A stretch of 64,000 nucleotides of DNA from positions 414,013 to 478,012 of the forward strand of contig NZ_BMUL01000001.1 in assembly GCF_014650175.1 (NCBI RefSeq). Reading direction: 5' to 3'. The DNA comes from Streptomyces termitum. GTDB taxonomy: Bacteria; Actinomycetota; Actinomycetes; Streptomycetales; Streptomycetaceae. Made by a program: the position numbers and the translations under genes. Below the pieces are notes generated by a model, which made no database searches, had not been told where the DNA came from, and saw only the letters and a list, made by a program, of their open reading frames with translations. Below are positions 27,291 through 43,927 of this stretch, one piece after another (positions within the stretch are counted from its first letter, which is position 1; each line of letters opens with the position of its first letter).

Positions 27291-27725
27291 ATGCCTCCCA
27301 AGAAGAAGAAGGTCACGGGGCTCATCAAGCTCCAGATCAACGCCGGTGCGGCCAACCCGGCCCCGCCGGTCGGCCCCGCGCTCGGCCAGCACGGCGTCAA
27401 CATCATGGAGTTCTGCAAGGCCTACAACGCCGCGACCGAGTCGCAGCGTGGCTGGGTGATCCCGGTGGAGATCACGGTCTACGAGGACCGCTCCTTCACC
27501 TTCATCACCAAGACCCCCCCGGCCGCCAAGATGATCCTCAAGGCCGCGGGTGTGGAGAAGGGCTCCGGCGAGCCGCACAAGACCAAGGTCGCCAAGATCA
27601 CCGAGGCGCAGGTCCGCGAGATCGCCACCACCAAGATGCCCGACCTCAACGCGAACGACCTGGACGCCGCGTCGAAGATCATCGCCGGCACCGCCCGTTC
27701 CATGGGCATCACGGTCGAGGGCTGA
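27291..27725 (+). CDS. rplK: 50S ribosomal protein L11
   Basis: A 144-residue protein of normal length. [18 protein letters not shown] and [20 protein letters not shown] are conserved L11 segments, with the proline pair that contacts thiostrepton and release factors. The C-terminal rRNA-binding domain ends [13 protein letters not shown] after GGAGAG. First gene of the L11-L1 pair. Confidence 0.97.
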
Positions 27726-27834
27726 TCACCCCCCTCGTGACCTCAGTGGTAGGGCCATGCGCCGGCCCGCACCACGACTCCACACCTGCCGTGCGGCTCC
27801 GTCCGCAGGGCGAACACTTTCCACAGGAGCAGAA

Positions 27835-28563
27835 GTGAAGCGCAGCAAGTCCCTCCGCGCTGCGGACGCCAAGATCGACCGGGAGAAGTTCTACGCCCCG
27901 CTCGAGGCCGTCCGTCTCGCCAAGGAGACCTCCACCACGAAGTTCGACAGCACCGTCGAGGTCGCTTTCCGCCTGGGTGTCGACCCGCGCAAGGCCGACC
28001 AGATGGTCCGCGGCACCGTGAACCTCCCGCACGGCACCGGCAAGACCGCCCGGGTCCTGGTCTTCGCGACCGGTGAGCGTGCCGAGGCCGCGGTCGCCGC
28101 GGGCGCCGACATCGTCGGCTCCGACGAGCTGATCGACGAGATCGCCAAGGGCCAGCGCCTGAACGAGTTCGACGCCGTGGTCGCCACCCCGGACCTCATG
28201 GGCAAGGTCGGCCGCCTCGGCCGCGTGCTCGGTCCCCGTGGCCTCATGCCGAACCCGAAGACCGGCACCGTCACCCCCGATGTCGCCAAGGCCGTCAACG
28301 ACATCAAGGGCGGCAAGATCGAGTTCCGCGTCGACAAGCACTCGAACCTGCACTTCATCATCGGCAAGGTGTCCTTCGACGACACCCAGCTGGTGGAGAA
28401 CTACGGCGCGGCCCTGGAGGAGATCCTCCGCCTGAAGCCGTCCGCCGCCAAGGGTCGCTACATCAAGAAGGCCGCCATCAGCACCACGATGGGCCCCGGC
28501 ATTCCGGTCGACTCCAACCGCACCCGCAACCTCCTCGTCGAGGAGGACCCGGCCGCGGTCTGA
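27835..28563 (+). CDS. rplA: 50S ribosomal protein L1
   Basis: A 242-residue protein that binds 23S rRNA at the exit-tRNA stalk and often represses its own L11-L1 operon. [20 protein letters not shown] and [20 protein letters not shown] are hallmark segments. The GTG at 27835 follows AGGAG. A 109-base spacer separates it from rplK and could hold its translational operator; I did not identify the site. Confidence 0.96.
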   Translation: MKRSKSLRAADAKIDREKFYAPLEAVRLAKETSTTKFDSTVEVAFRLGVDPRKADQMVRGTVNLPHGTGKTARVLVFATGERAEAAVAAGADIVGSDELIDEIAKGQRLNEFDAVVATPDLMGKVGRLGRVLGPRGLMPNPKTGTVTPDVAKAVNDIKGGKIEFRVDKHSNLHFIIGKVSFDDTQLVENYGAALEEILRLKPSAAKGRYIKKAAISTTMGPGIPVDSNRTRNLLVEEDPAAV

Positions 28564-28593
28564 ACCCTCCCGGTTCACCAGCAGCAGGTCTGA

Positions 28594-28638
28594 AAGCCGC
28601 CCCCCGTCCCTCTCCGGAGGAACGGGGGGCGGCTTTAT
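28594..28638 (+). terminator. Terminator after rplA
   Basis: AAGCCGCCCCCCGT (28594-28607) pairs with ACGGGGGGCGGCTT (28622-28635), followed by TATT. Confidence 0.92.
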
Positions 28639-28711
28639 TCGCGTCTTCCTGTCGTAGGGCTGGGATACGGTTCAAGAGAACGCAAAGACGAACTAGGGGT
28701 GGGGAACACCG

Positions 28712-29662
28712 ATGAGCAAGACGACCTGGAAGCGCGCGGGCGTCGCGCTGACCGCCGCCGCTCTCGTGGCCGGTCTCGCCGGCTGCAACGACGACAGGGG
28801 CGACAAGAAGGCCGCGGGCGGCAAGACGGGCGCCTCGGCGCCCGCCGAGAAGGGCGGCGACGCCACGCAGGTCCTCAAGGCCGCCTACGAGAAGACCTCC
28901 GCGGCCAAGGCCGCGAAGATCAAGGCGACCATCACCACCCAGGGCACCCCCGAGGAGTCCGGCACCATCGAGATGAGCGGCGTCCAGGGCTGGGCCCCCG
29001 CCACGATGGACGTGACCATGAAGGGCTCCATGCTCGGCGCGGGCACCCCCGGCGCCCCCGAGCAGATGCGCGTGGTCATGCTGGACAACGCCATGTACAT
29101 GGACATGGGCGCCGAGCAGGCCGCCCAGATGGACGGCAAGCGCTGGATGAAGATGGACCTCAAGTCCATCGCGGAGGCCTCCGGCGACAAGGCCCTCCAG
29201 AAGCAGATGACCGGCAACCTGGACAGCATGAACCAGGACCCGGCCCAGCAGCTCGGCCTCCTCCTGGAGTCCCCGGACCTCAAGCACGTCGGCCCGGAGA
29301 AGGTCAACGGCATGGAGACCCAGCACTACAAGGGCACGCTGACCTTCGAGCAGATGCTCAAGACCAACGACTCCGCGAAGGTCCTCCCGAAGGAGGACTA
29401 CGACAAGCTCATCGAGAACGTGAAGAAGACTGGTCTCAAGGGCTACGACATGGAGATCTGGGTCAACGGGGACAACTACCCGGCCCGGATGAAGCTCGGC
29501 ATGAAGATGGACGCGGCCACCGTCCACATGACCATGGACTACAGCGACTACGGCACCAAGTCCGCCGTCCAGGCCCCGCCGGCCGCCGAGACCGTCGACC
29601 TCTTCAAGATGCTCCAGGAGGCCGGTGCCGGCGCCGGTGCCTCGGCGGGCGCCCAGGGCTGA
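28712..29662 (+). CDS. Secreted lipoprotein, LppX/LprG-like
   Basis: A 316-residue exported lipoprotein. The signal peptide ends in the lipobox LAGC with Cys25. A charged Gly/Lys linker precedes a domain of about 240 residues with the pattern YEKTSAAKAAKIKATITTQG and MKLGMKMDAATVHMTMDYSDYG, which resembles the LppX_LprAFG/LolA-like fold of actinobacteria. An Ala/Gly-rich tail ends the protein. It lies between two ribosomal operons with its own terminator upstream. Ligand and role are unknown. Confidence 0.8.
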   Translation: MSKTTWKRAGVALTAAALVAGLAGCNDDRGDKKAAGGKTGASAPAEKGGDATQVLKAAYEKTSAAKAAKIKATITTQGTPEESGTIEMSGVQGWAPATMDVTMKGSMLGAGTPGAPEQMRVVMLDNAMYMDMGAEQAAQMDGKRWMKMDLKSIAEASGDKALQKQMTGNLDSMNQDPAQQLGLLLESPDLKHVGPEKVNGMETQHYKGTLTFEQMLKTNDSAKVLPKEDYDKLIENVKKTGLKGYDMEIWVNGDNYPARMKLGMKMDAATVHMTMDYSDYGTKSAVQAPPAAETVDLFKMLQEAGAGAGASAGAQG

Positions 29663-29663
29663 T

Positions 29664-29693
29664 TTGCCCCGGGACCGGACCATCACGTACGCT
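29664..29693 (+). promoter_or_regulatory. rplJ-rplL promoter
   Basis: TTGCCC (29664-29669) and TACGCT (29688-29693) are separated by 18 bases, directly after the lipoprotein stop. It would give a leader of about 220 bases before rplJ. Confidence 0.6.
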
Positions 29694-29699
29694 TCCACA

Positions 29700-29868
29700 G
29701 AAGCCAAAGACCGCTGGTCGTCGCCGTGCCCGTCAGGGTGGGGCGGCCGAAGGACTCGCTGACAGACGCGAGCGACCCGCGCAGGTGACTGTGGAAGAGT
29801 TCCCGGTTCGGTTCACCCCGATCAGGTCGAGCTAAGCCCCGTGCGCCTGCGCCGGGGCGTTTTCTTTT
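29700..29868 (+). ncRNA. L10 leader
   Basis: A structured 5' leader in front of rplJ with several pairing blocks, including CCACAGAAGCC-AAAG and GTGACTGTGG segments, and a final terminator-like hairpin. Its position matches the L10 autoregulatory leader, where L10(L12)4 binds its own mRNA. Exact folding was not computed. Confidence 0.7.
29836..29868 (+). terminator. Attenuator hairpin in L10 leader
   Basis: GCCCCG (29836-29841) pairs with CGGGGC (29853-29858), followed by GTTTTCTTTT. It lies 51 bases before the rplJ start and could end transcription when the leader is bound. Confidence 0.8.
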
Positions 29869-29919
29869 GTCCAGCCCCTTCTGAGCGGTCCTCATCACCC
29901 GGAAGGAGGCGAACGCACT

Positions 29920-30450
29920 ATGCCGACGCCCAACAAGGCTGCATCGGTGGCCGAGCTCAAGGACGCGTTCCAGAGCTCCAACGCCGCGGTGCTGACCGAG
30001 TACCGGGGTCTCACCGTCGCGCAGCTCAAGACGCTGCGTCGTTCTCTCGGTGAGAACGCCCAGTACGCCGTGGTGAAGAACACGCTGACCAAGATTGCGG
30101 CCAACCAGGCTGGGATCACCGCGCTGGACGACCACTTCGCTGGTCCGACGGCGGTCGCCTTCGTCACCGGTGACCCGGTGGAGTCGGCGAAGGCTCTGCG
30201 TGACTTCGCCAAGGAGAACCCGAACCTCATCATCAAGGCCGGTGTCCTTGACGGTAAGGCTCTCTCCGCCGACGACATCAAGAAGCTCGCGGACCTCGAG
30301 TCCCGCGAGGTTCTGCTCAGCAAGCTGGCCGGTGCCTTCAAGGGCAAGCAGTCTCAGGCTGCTCAGCTCTTCCAGGCGCTGCCGTCGAAGCTCGTCCGCA
30401 CCGTGGACGCGCTCCGTGCCAAGCAGGCCGAGCAGGGCGGTGCCGAGTAA
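29920..30450 (+). CDS. rplJ: 50S ribosomal protein L10
   Basis: A 176-residue stalk base protein. It reads [20 protein letters not shown], then [17 protein letters not shown], both conserved. The C-terminal helix that carries L7/L12 dimers begins around residue 135. ATG after GGAAGGAGG. rplL follows after a 119-base spacer. Confidence 0.96.
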   Translation: MPTPNKAASVAELKDAFQSSNAAVLTEYRGLTVAQLKTLRRSLGENAQYAVVKNTLTKIAANQAGITALDDHFAGPTAVAFVTGDPVESAKALRDFAKENPNLIIKAGVLDGKALSADDIKKLADLESREVLLSKLAGAFKGKQSQAAQLFQALPSKLVRTVDALRAKQAEQGGAE

Positions 30451-30569
30451 TTCGGCTCGCGCACTGATCCGGACCGCCGTCCCGGCGGAGCGGATCACAG
30501 CGGGCCGACAGTACGCCCGCCTCACCAGAACATCCGGCACCTGCCGAATTAGTGGAAGGATCGCCCATC

Positions 30570-30953
30570 ATGGCGAAGCTCTCTCAGGATGACCTGCTCG
30601 CGCAGTTCGAGGAGATGACCCTCATCGAGCTCTCCGAGTTCGTGAAGGCGTTCGAGGAGAAGTTCGACGTCACCGCCGCCGCGGCCGTCGCCGTTGCCGC
30701 CCCGGGTGCCCCCGGCGCCCCGGCCGAGGCCGCCGAGGAGCAGGACGAGTTCGACGTCATCCTCACCGGCGCCGGCGAGAAGAAGATCCAGGTCATCAAG
30801 GTCGTGCGCGAGCTGACCTCCCTGGGTCTGAAGGAGGCCAAGGACCTCGTCGACGGCACCCCGAAGCCGGTCCTCGAGAAGGTCGCCAAGGACGCCGCGG
30901 AGAAGGCCGCCGAGGCCCTCAAGGGCGCCGGCGCCTCCGTCGAGGTCAAGTAA
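30570..30953 (+). CDS. rplL: 50S ribosomal protein L7/L12
   Basis: A 127-residue stalk protein. The N-terminal dimer domain is [20 protein letters not shown], an Ala/Pro-rich hinge ([16 protein letters not shown]) follows, and the factor-binding domain [20 protein letters not shown] is intact. The ATG at 30570 follows GGAAGGA; an earlier in-frame ATG at 30552 has no such site. Confidence 0.96.
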   Translation: MAKLSQDDLLAQFEEMTLIELSEFVKAFEEKFDVTAAAAVAVAAPGAPGAPAEAAEEQDEFDVILTGAGEKKIQVIKVVRELTSLGLKEAKDLVDGTPKPVLEKVAKDAAEKAAEALKGAGASVEVK

Positions 30954-31009
30954 CACCTCGTCGCGCGCAGCGTGACTCTTCTGCCGCCGAGCGTGTAACG
31001 CTCACGGTG

Positions 31010-31045
31010 CGAAAGGCGATCACCCCTATGGGTGGTCGCCTTTCG
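31010..31045 (+). terminator. Hairpin between rplL and rpoB
   Basis: CGAAAGGCGATCACCC (31010-31025) pairs with GGGTGGTCGCCTTTCG (31030-31045), one G-T pair, 4-base loop. No T-run follows, so partial termination that lets some transcription reach rpoB is plausible. Confidence 0.75.
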
Positions 31046-31294
31046 GCGTTCCCGGGAGCCGCGTGGCGGCGGCCCCGGCCGCCCGGGGAAGCGGAGTATG
31101 GTGATCTTCGCCGTGCGCCGCACGCGGGCGGGGGCCTTGACGAACGGCACGCCGCGCGCAATTCTCAGGACGCGTCGTCACAACGATCCGGTTTCCGAGG
31201 CATGGATCGACGGCCGAGTGGGCAGTATCGAGGTGCGCCGTACGGCGCGAGTACCACGGAGTTGAGAGCAACGAGGGTCGCGCAGGACTCGCCC

Positions 31295-31323
31295 TGGACA
31301 TCAGTGAGCCAAGTGGCTACACT
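31295..31323 (+). promoter_or_regulatory. rpoBC promoter
   Basis: TGGACA (31295-31300) and TACACT (31318-31323) are 17 bases apart, which fits the vegetative sigma factor. The leader before rpoB would be about 175 bases. The rest of the 550-base rplL-rpoB gap shows no gene. Confidence 0.65.
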
Positions 31324-31504
31324 GTCCCTTTGCGCTGCCTGTTAGCTGCCTCCTGCCCGTCACCAGGGGCATACTCTCGCATCTGCATCGTGGGCCACAC
31401 GCCCCTGACCTGGTCTTTCGACCGTTCCGGGAAGCTGTGCCCCCGTCGCTCCGTGAGGGACCGGTACGCGCGCAGTGAGTCCGAGCCCTCGGAAGGACCC
31501 CCTC

Positions 31505-34987
<3,483 letters not shown>

Positions 34988-35085
34988 CGGGAGTCCGGCG
35001 GGCCTTGAGTGATCAAGGCCCGCCGGCCCCAGGACCCCCGTATCAGACCCCACAGCCTTACAACCCTGAGAGGGATTGACGCATA

Positions 35086-39000
<3,915 letters not shown>

Positions 39001-39013
39001 GAGCGATGCTCGA

Positions 39014-39063
39014 CCGCAGGGCGGTCACCCCGTGCAGACGGGGTGGCCGCCCTGCGGCGTTTC
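39014..39063 (+). terminator. Bidirectional terminator at rpoC / tail-cluster boundary
   Basis: CCGCAGGGCGGTCACCCCGT and ACGGGGTGGCCGCCCTGCGG pair with one G-T pair and a 4-base loop (39014-39057), then CGTTTCTC. It ends rpoBC and also lies just beyond the last leftward tail-cluster gene. Confidence 0.93.
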
Positions 39064-39327
39064 TCACCGGCCGGCCAGTTCCCAGAGGGCCAGGCCCACG
39101 CCGGCGGTGGCGGTCAGCGCGGCGACGGAGGCGAGCGGCCAGCGGGCCCGCTCCAGGGCGTCGAGCCGGGCCTCGTGGTCGGCGAGCTGCCGGTCGGTCT
39201 GGTCGCTGCGCTGCACGAGCAGGGCGAGCGAGCCGTCGACGCGGGCGAAGCCGGCCTCCAGGGTGCCGCGGAGCCGTTCGAGTTCGAGGGCGACCGCGAC
39301 CGGGTCGTTCGGATCACCCTCGGCCAT
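39064..39327 (-). CDS. Small coiled-coil membrane protein, possible second holin or spanin-like
   Basis: An 87-residue protein. The first 60 residues form a charged coiled coil (ELERLRGTLEAGFARVDGSL), and one membrane helix is near residues 65-84 (LASVAALTATAGVGLALWEL). Small proteins of this layout sit at the ends of phage lysis cassettes (XhlA-like). It overlaps the holin gene by 14 bases and is the last gene of the leftward cluster. Confidence 0.6.
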   Translation of the reverse strand: MAEGDPNDPVAVALELERLRGTLEAGFARVDGSLALLVQRSDQTDRQLADHEARLDALERARWPLASVAALTATAGVGLALWELAGR

Positions 39328-39547
39328 CGGCGTCCTCCGCGTCCGTGCGCAGCCAGCCGGGGAGCAGGAGCTGGACGGCGGGGACCGCCATGACCCGGGC
39401 GAGGGCGCCCGCGGCGGCGAGCGCGCCGGCGACCCAGGGCAGGGTGGCGGGGAGGCCGGCGGCGTCCACGAGCGCGGGGAGCGCGACGGCGAGGCCGACG
39501 GCGCTCTGGAGCACGGTGCGGGCGGTCCGCTTCGCGGCGTCCGACAT
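39314..39547 (-). CDS. Holin-like protein
   Basis: A 77-residue protein with two hydrophobic segments (LQSAVGLAVALPALVDAAGL and WVAGALAAAGALARVMAVPA) and a charged tail, typical of actinophage holins. The ATG at 39547 follows GAGGAGGA. Placed directly after the endolysin gene, it would time its release through the membrane. Confidence 0.7.
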   Translation of the reverse strand: MSDAAKRTARTVLQSAVGLAVALPALVDAAGLPATLPWVAGALAAAGALARVMAVPAVQLLLPGWLRTDAEDADGRG

Positions 39548-39558
39548 GGGGGTCCTCC

Positions 39559-40485
39559 TCATTTCGTGTACGGGACCTTCAGGGCGTTCCACGAGGTGGC
39601 GCCGGGCCAGCCGTCGGCGTCGGAGCCGCGGAAGCCGAGCTTGCGCTGCCAGGCGGCGTACGACTGCCGGTCGGCCTCGGTCCAGCGGGGGCCGGGGCCG
39701 ACCTGGTAGCGGCCGCAGCCCTCGGCCGTCAGGCGGCGGCCCATCGCGGTGACGACGGGGGAGCTGGGGGCGCCGCGGAAGAACGAGGTGCCGGGGAAGG
39801 GCTGGTGGCGGGGGGCGGGCGGCCGGGCGGCCGGGGGCTTCCCGGCGGGGGCGGCGGCGAGCCGCCGCTGGATCCGGTCGCGCATCCCGGGCATGCCGAA
39901 CCCCTTGGGGTCGCTCTTCCAGTCGGACCACTCCAGGTGGCCGATGACGGAGCGGGCGCCCCAGGAGTGGGCGCGGCACAGGGCGGCGGAGACCCGCTCG
40001 ATCGCGTCGAGCTGGGCGGCCGGCCAGGGGTCGGCGCCGTCGCCGAGGTTGACGCACTCGAAGCCGTAGAAGCGGGCGTTGCCGTCGACGGCGTGCGCGC
40101 TGCCCTGGTGCTCGCGGGGGGCCGGCGGGCGGTCGCCGTACGCCTCGGTGACGACGGCGCGCAGGACGGACGGGTCGCCGCCGCCGGCGTGGTTCGCGCG
40201 GCCGGCGCTGATCAGGTGGACGGTGCCGTCCTTGGCGACGACGCCGTGGCAGAGCGGGCCGGGGAGGCCCTGGTAGCCGTCGGAGCACAGCTCGACGGAG
40301 TGCGCGGTGCCGCTGGACACGGTGTGGTGGATCATCACGCCGGCGACCGGGCCCCAGGCGCCGGCCCGGCCGCGGTCGTGGGTGCGCCAGCCGGGGTGCT
40401 CGACGACGGTGACGCCTTCGGCGCGGAGCGCGGCGAGGAGCCGGTCCGCGGACAGGGGAGTGGCCAACTGTCTGCCTCCAGACAT
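39559..40485 (-). CDS. Endolysin: N-acetylmuramoyl-L-alanine amidase with C-terminal binding domain
   Basis: A 308-residue lytic enzyme. The N-terminal amidase_2/PGRP domain has zinc ligands in VMIHHTVSSGTAHS, a later His in SVIGHLEWSDWKSDPKG, and the lysine/aspartate pattern of the family. After a Pro/Ala linker (about 205-225) a domain typical of actinophage lysins ends DRQSYAAWQRKLGFRGSDAD and GWPGATSWNALKVP. There is no signal peptide, so it needs the neighbouring holin. It points to cell lysis as the release route of the tail particles. Confidence 0.88.
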   Translation of the reverse strand: MSGGRQLATPLSADRLLAALRAEGVTVVEHPGWRTHDRGRAGAWGPVAGVMIHHTVSSGTAHSVELCSDGYQGLPGPLCHGVVAKDGTVHLISAGRANHAGGGDPSVLRAVVTEAYGDRPPAPREHQGSAHAVDGNARFYGFECVNLGDGADPWPAAQLDAIERVSAALCRAHSWGARSVIGHLEWSDWKSDPKGFGMPGMRDRIQRRLAAAPAGKPPAARPPAPRHQPFPGTSFFRGAPSSPVVTAMGRRLTAEGCGRYQVGPGPRWTEADRQSYAAWQRKLGFRGSDADGWPGATSWNALKVPYTK

Positions 40486-40540
40486 GCGAAGGCCCCGGGC
40501 CGGCGGCGGCGCGGGGCGGGCGTACGGGGGGACTCGGGGC

Positions 40541-40966
40541 TCAGGGCGCGGGCGCGGGCTCCGGGTCCGGGGCGGGTTCGGGCGTGGGCTCGGGGCCGGG
40601 GTCCGGGACGGGGACCCAGGCGGCGCAGAGCGCGGCGAAGGCGGCCCGGCGGGTCTCGAAGTCGGCCAGCGCGGCGGTGACGGCGCGGACGACGGCGGCC
40701 GGGTCGGGCAGGACCGGGCGGCCGTGCGTCGGCTGGACGACGGTCATGCCGTAGCCGCGGAGCTGGACGCCGTTCCCGCCGTTCTCGACGGTCTGCGCGG
40801 TCACGTACACGGCCGGGTACTCGCCGGTGACCGGGTCGATGTCCAGCGGGCCGCCGAGGGTGTTGTCGTACAGCCGGACGCCGACGGTGTGGCCGCTCTC
40901 GGTGACGGTGCCGCGGCCCGCGTAGTCGATGGCGACGCCCCAGGGCTGGGTGGGGTCGGGGATCAT
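40541..40966 (-). CDS. Tail-cluster protein of unknown function
   Basis: A 141-residue acidic protein. It starts MIPDPTQPWGVAIDYAGRGT and has a middle segment TVENGGNGVQLRGYGMTVVQ that looks beta-rich, then a helix and a Pro-Glu-Asp repeat tail (PDPGPEPTPEPAPDPEPAPA). Similar small proteins occur between tip proteins and lysins in actinophages. Role unknown; perhaps a fibre accessory. Confidence 0.6.
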   Translation of the reverse strand: MIPDPTQPWGVAIDYAGRGTVTESGHTVGVRLYDNTLGGPLDIDPVTGEYPAVYVTAQTVENGGNGVQLRGYGMTVVQPTHGRPVLPDPAAVVRAVTAALADFETRRAAFAALCAAWVPVPDPGPEPTPEPAPDPEPAPAP

Positions 40967-40998
40967 GGGGTGCTCTCCTTCCGGGGAGGGCGGTGGGG

Positions 40999-41640
40999 TC
41001 AGGTCTGGCGGCCGTGCATCAGGACCGGCTTGGCGTAGACGGTGCCGCTCGCGCTGGTGACGAGGGCCTGGACCTCGACGGTCAGGTCCTTGCCGAAGTC
41101 GGCCTGCATGTCGGCGGTGACGGCGGCGGTGTGGTCGAAGACGGTCCCGGCGGCCACGGTCGGGCCGAAGGGGACGCCGCCGGCCAGCACCCGCACCTGC
41201 CCGGCGGCGCCGGAGGAGACCCGGGTGAACATCCGCAGCCGCAGCTTCGGCTGCCAGATCGGGTTCTGGGACTGGGCGATGGTGGTCCAGGCGGTGGCGG
41301 CGGTGTTCGGCCAGGAGGCCGTGACCATGGTCTGCGGGGGCAGCATCGGCAGCCAGGGCCGGGCCAGGCCGCCGCTCAGCAGGTCGTCCGAGAGGACCTC
41401 GTGGCCGTAGGCGTCGAGGACCCGCAGCACCGGCTTGGTGCCGTCGGGGCCGCTGGTGGTGAACTGGGCGACGAGGGCGGTGACGGACGGGTCGAGCGGG
41501 TCGGTCCGGCGCCTCAGGGCCAGCGAGCCGTTGACGATCTCGGTGAGCGGCGGGCGGGTGTTGACCGCCGTGGACAGGGCGTTCAGCCGGCGCTCCATCT
41601 GGATCAGCCGGTCGATGATGTCCTCGGGCAGCAGTGCCAT
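40999..41640 (-). CDS. Minor tail protein, possible short fibre
   Basis: A 213-residue protein. A helical N-terminus, DIIDRLIQMERRLNALSTAV, probably trimerises, followed by a mostly beta domain (VLRVLDAYGHEVLSDDLLSG; WPNTAATAWTTIAQSQNPIW). Helix-then-beta layouts are usual in small fibre or fibre-connector proteins. Its ATG shares one base with the stop of the preceding tip gene. No family name can be assigned. Confidence 0.65.
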   Translation of the reverse strand: MALLPEDIIDRLIQMERRLNALSTAVNTRPPLTEIVNGSLALRRRTDPLDPSVTALVAQFTTSGPDGTKPVLRVLDAYGHEVLSDDLLSGGLARPWLPMLPPQTMVTASWPNTAATAWTTIAQSQNPIWQPKLRLRMFTRVSSGAAGQVRVLAGGVPFGPTVAAGTVFDHTAAVTADMQADFGKDLTVEVQALVTSASGTVYAKPVLMHGRQT

Positions 41641-42740
41641 CAGACCTCCTCCAGGGCGAGTTCGGCGGTGTCGGGGCGGCCGCGTTCGGCCGGCCGGACC
41701 TTGACGCCGACGATGCGGAAGCGGGAGTCGAGGCCCGTCGGGTGCCATTCGTCGGTGATCCGGACGCGGGCGGTGCGGCCGAGGAGCGCCGAGGGCACGA
41801 CGTCGGAGAGCCGGATGCTGAGCTCCGGGATGAGGACCGAGCCCTGGGCCTCCTGGAGGACGGCCAGGGCCAGCGCGTCGAGGGCGGCCTTGTCGCCGAT
41901 GTCGTTGTAGTCGGTGGACAGGTCGAGCTGGGGCCACAGGTCCGGCAGGTCCTCGGCCTTCACCTCCCCGGAGAGGGTGGGCCGGGACTCGGCGGCGGCG
42001 TTGCCGTTGGTGGAGGCGCCGCGGGCGAGGGAGGTGGTGCCGCCGCGGGTGGCGTCGTCCGGCAGGGAGTACGAGAGGATCGTGCCGGGGCGGTCGAGGA
42101 CGACGTCGGTGGCGCCGGTGCGGATGCGGGGGGAGCCGAGCCGGAGCCGGCGGACCCGCCGTCCGTCGGAGGGGTCGCGGTGGACGAGGATCTGGTACTC
42201 GGTCCCGTCCGCGTAGGCCCCGAGCTGGTCGAGTGCCTCCTGGTAGACGGTCTCGTCGCCGTGCCGCCAGGACGCGGTGCGGAACACCGGCTCGGACGGC
42301 AGGTCGTCGCCGAGGTCGACGGCGCTGGAGCCGAGGCCGCGGTTGAGCTCCGCCCAGAGGCCGCGGACGATGTCGAACTGCTCGGTCTCGGTGTACTTGA
42401 GCTCGGTGCGGACGCGGCGGCGGCCCGCGTACGAGTCGAAGGTGGCGGCCTGGACGCCGAGGGTGACCACGCCCCGGTCGCTGCTCTGGAGGTTGGTGGT
42501 CCAGACGATGCCGCCCCACCACAGGAAGCCGCCGCGCTCCAGGTAGACGGTGGTGCGGCCGGGCTTGATCTGGCGGGCCCGGTCGGCCATCGCCCGGTCG
42601 GGGACGGGCACGGTGCCGGAGAGCGAGCCGGCCCGGCCGATGTAGTCCTCGAAGGAGACGTCCCGCAGCGGCAGGATGTCGAGGGTCTGGTCGGTCACCA
42701 GGTCGCAGAAGATGGCCCGGTAGGGAGTGTCGAGACTCAT
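41640..42740 (-). CDS. Tail tip / baseplate hub protein (Tal- or gp27-like)
   Basis: A 366-residue protein starting MSLDTPYRAIFCDLVTDQTL. SFEDYIGRAGSLSGTVPVPD and GRTTVYLERGGFLWWGGIVW are segments I recognise from siphovirus tip proteins of actinophages (ReqiPepy6-type). It has no peptidase or lysozyme domain of its own. It lies after the three receptor-binding-like genes rather than directly after the distal tail gene. Confidence 0.7.
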   Translation of the reverse strand: MSLDTPYRAIFCDLVTDQTLDILPLRDVSFEDYIGRAGSLSGTVPVPDRAMADRARQIKPGRTTVYLERGGFLWWGGIVWTTNLQSSDRGVVTLGVQAATFDSYAGRRRVRTELKYTETEQFDIVRGLWAELNRGLGSSAVDLGDDLPSEPVFRTASWRHGDETVYQEALDQLGAYADGTEYQILVHRDPSDGRRVRRLRLGSPRIRTGATDVVLDRPGTILSYSLPDDATRGGTTSLARGASTNGNAAAESRPTLSGEVKAEDLPDLWPQLDLSTDYNDIGDKAALDALALAVLQEAQGSVLIPELSIRLSDVVPSALLGRTARVRITDEWHPTGLDSRFRIVGVKVRPAERGRPDTAELALEEV

Positions 42741-42750
42741 GGGGCGGACC

Positions 42751-43887
42751 TCACGGAAGGATGTAGGTGGCGCTGACGCGGACGTTGCGCTCCACCTTGA
42801 GGAGGCCGTTCGGGGACCAGGTGCGCAGGGTGATCAGGCCGCTGGAGGCGATCATGGCCGAGCCGTCGCCGTAGCCGTCGGCCACGGCGGCCTCCAGGTT
42901 GAACGGCGGGCGCCATCCGGCGGGCAGGGTGCACAGGGTGACGTCGTTGATGTTCCCGTCGGGGTCCGAGGGGATGTTGGCGCCGGTGCGGGTGACGACG
43001 ACCGACATGGTGCACAGGCCGCGGCTGCGGCGGGCCTCGTAGGAGACGACGGACCAGCCGGTCGTGGCGACCGCGCCGCTGCTGAGGGACTCGGTCTGGA
43101 CCGGCGGCTGGTAGGCGGCCCAGGAGGTGCCGTTCCACCGCTGGAGGACGCCGTTGTGCTCGCGGTACTGGCCGGGGTAGGAGCCGACGGAGAGGGCGTT
43201 CTGCGGGGCGACGCCGCCGATCTCCTTCGGGTAGGCGACCCAGGCGGTGCCGCTCCAGCGCTGGAGGTGGTGGGTGACGTCGTCGTCCTGGTACTGGCCG
43301 GGGTAGGCGCCGGGCACGCCCGCGTTGTTGTAGACGGGCAGGATGCCGCCGACCGAGGCGACGGTGGTGCGCAGGTCGGTGAGGTCGGCGTTCCAGTCGA
43401 TGCCGCCGGTGCCGGCGGAGGTGCCCGCCTTGACCCGGACGGTGAAGAGGGCGAGGGAGGCGCCGGGGGTCTCCGGGACGACGGGGGTGGCGGCGGCCTG
43501 GCCGGTGATGACCTCCAGGACGGCGCCGTACGCGTCGAGGCCGTCGGCGTCGTGGTCGTACACGCGCAGCACGACGAGGTCGACGCGCGGGTTGAGCGGG
43601 TTGCCGTCGGTGAAGGTGAGGACGGTGTCGCCGCTGAGGTCGACGGGGTACGCGCCCTGCTCGGGCAGGCCCTGGACGAGGGCGCGCCCGGCGTGGACGG
43701 TGGCGGTCATGGGGCCGCTGCCGGTCAGCGACAGGCCGCTGACCCGGTAGGTGCCGTCGGCCGAGCCGGGGAGGATGCCGGAGCGGGAGGCGGACTGGTC
43801 GGCCGGGGTGCCGGCGCCGAGGGCGGTCAGGCGGGTGGTCTGGCGGGTCTGCCCCTGGGGCAGCACCCAGCCGGTGCGGATGGGCAT
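42751..43887 (-). CDS. Receptor-binding-like tail protein 3
   Basis: A 378-residue paralogue of the next two genes. The shared N-terminal region includes TGWVLPQGQTRQTTRLTALG, SGILPGSADGTYRVSGLSLT and AGTSAGTGGIDWNADLTDLR. Two copies of the LQRW repeat follow (LQRWSGTAWVAYPKEIGG; LQRWNGTSWAAYQ). The last ~110 residues are unique and resemble the C-terminal beta domain of phage tail spikes (TLCTLPAGWRPPF; LITLRTWSPNGLLKV). Probably trimeric and exposed at the tail end. Confidence 0.72.
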   Translation of the reverse strand: MPIRTGWVLPQGQTRQTTRLTALGAGTPADQSASRSGILPGSADGTYRVSGLSLTGSGPMTATVHAGRALVQGLPEQGAYPVDLSGDTVLTFTDGNPLNPRVDLVVLRVYDHDADGLDAYGAVLEVITGQAAATPVVPETPGASLALFTVRVKAGTSAGTGGIDWNADLTDLRTTVASVGGILPVYNNAGVPGAYPGQYQDDDVTHHLQRWSGTAWVAYPKEIGGVAPQNALSVGSYPGQYREHNGVLQRWNGTSWAAYQPPVQTESLSSGAVATTGWSVVSYEARRSRGLCTMSVVVTRTGANIPSDPDGNINDVTLCTLPAGWRPPFNLEAAVADGYGDGSAMIASSGLITLRTWSPNGLLKVERNVRVSATYILP

Positions 43888-43927
43888 CGGGGGTTCCTCT
43901 CTCGGGGTGGGATCGGGCGTCCGGGGG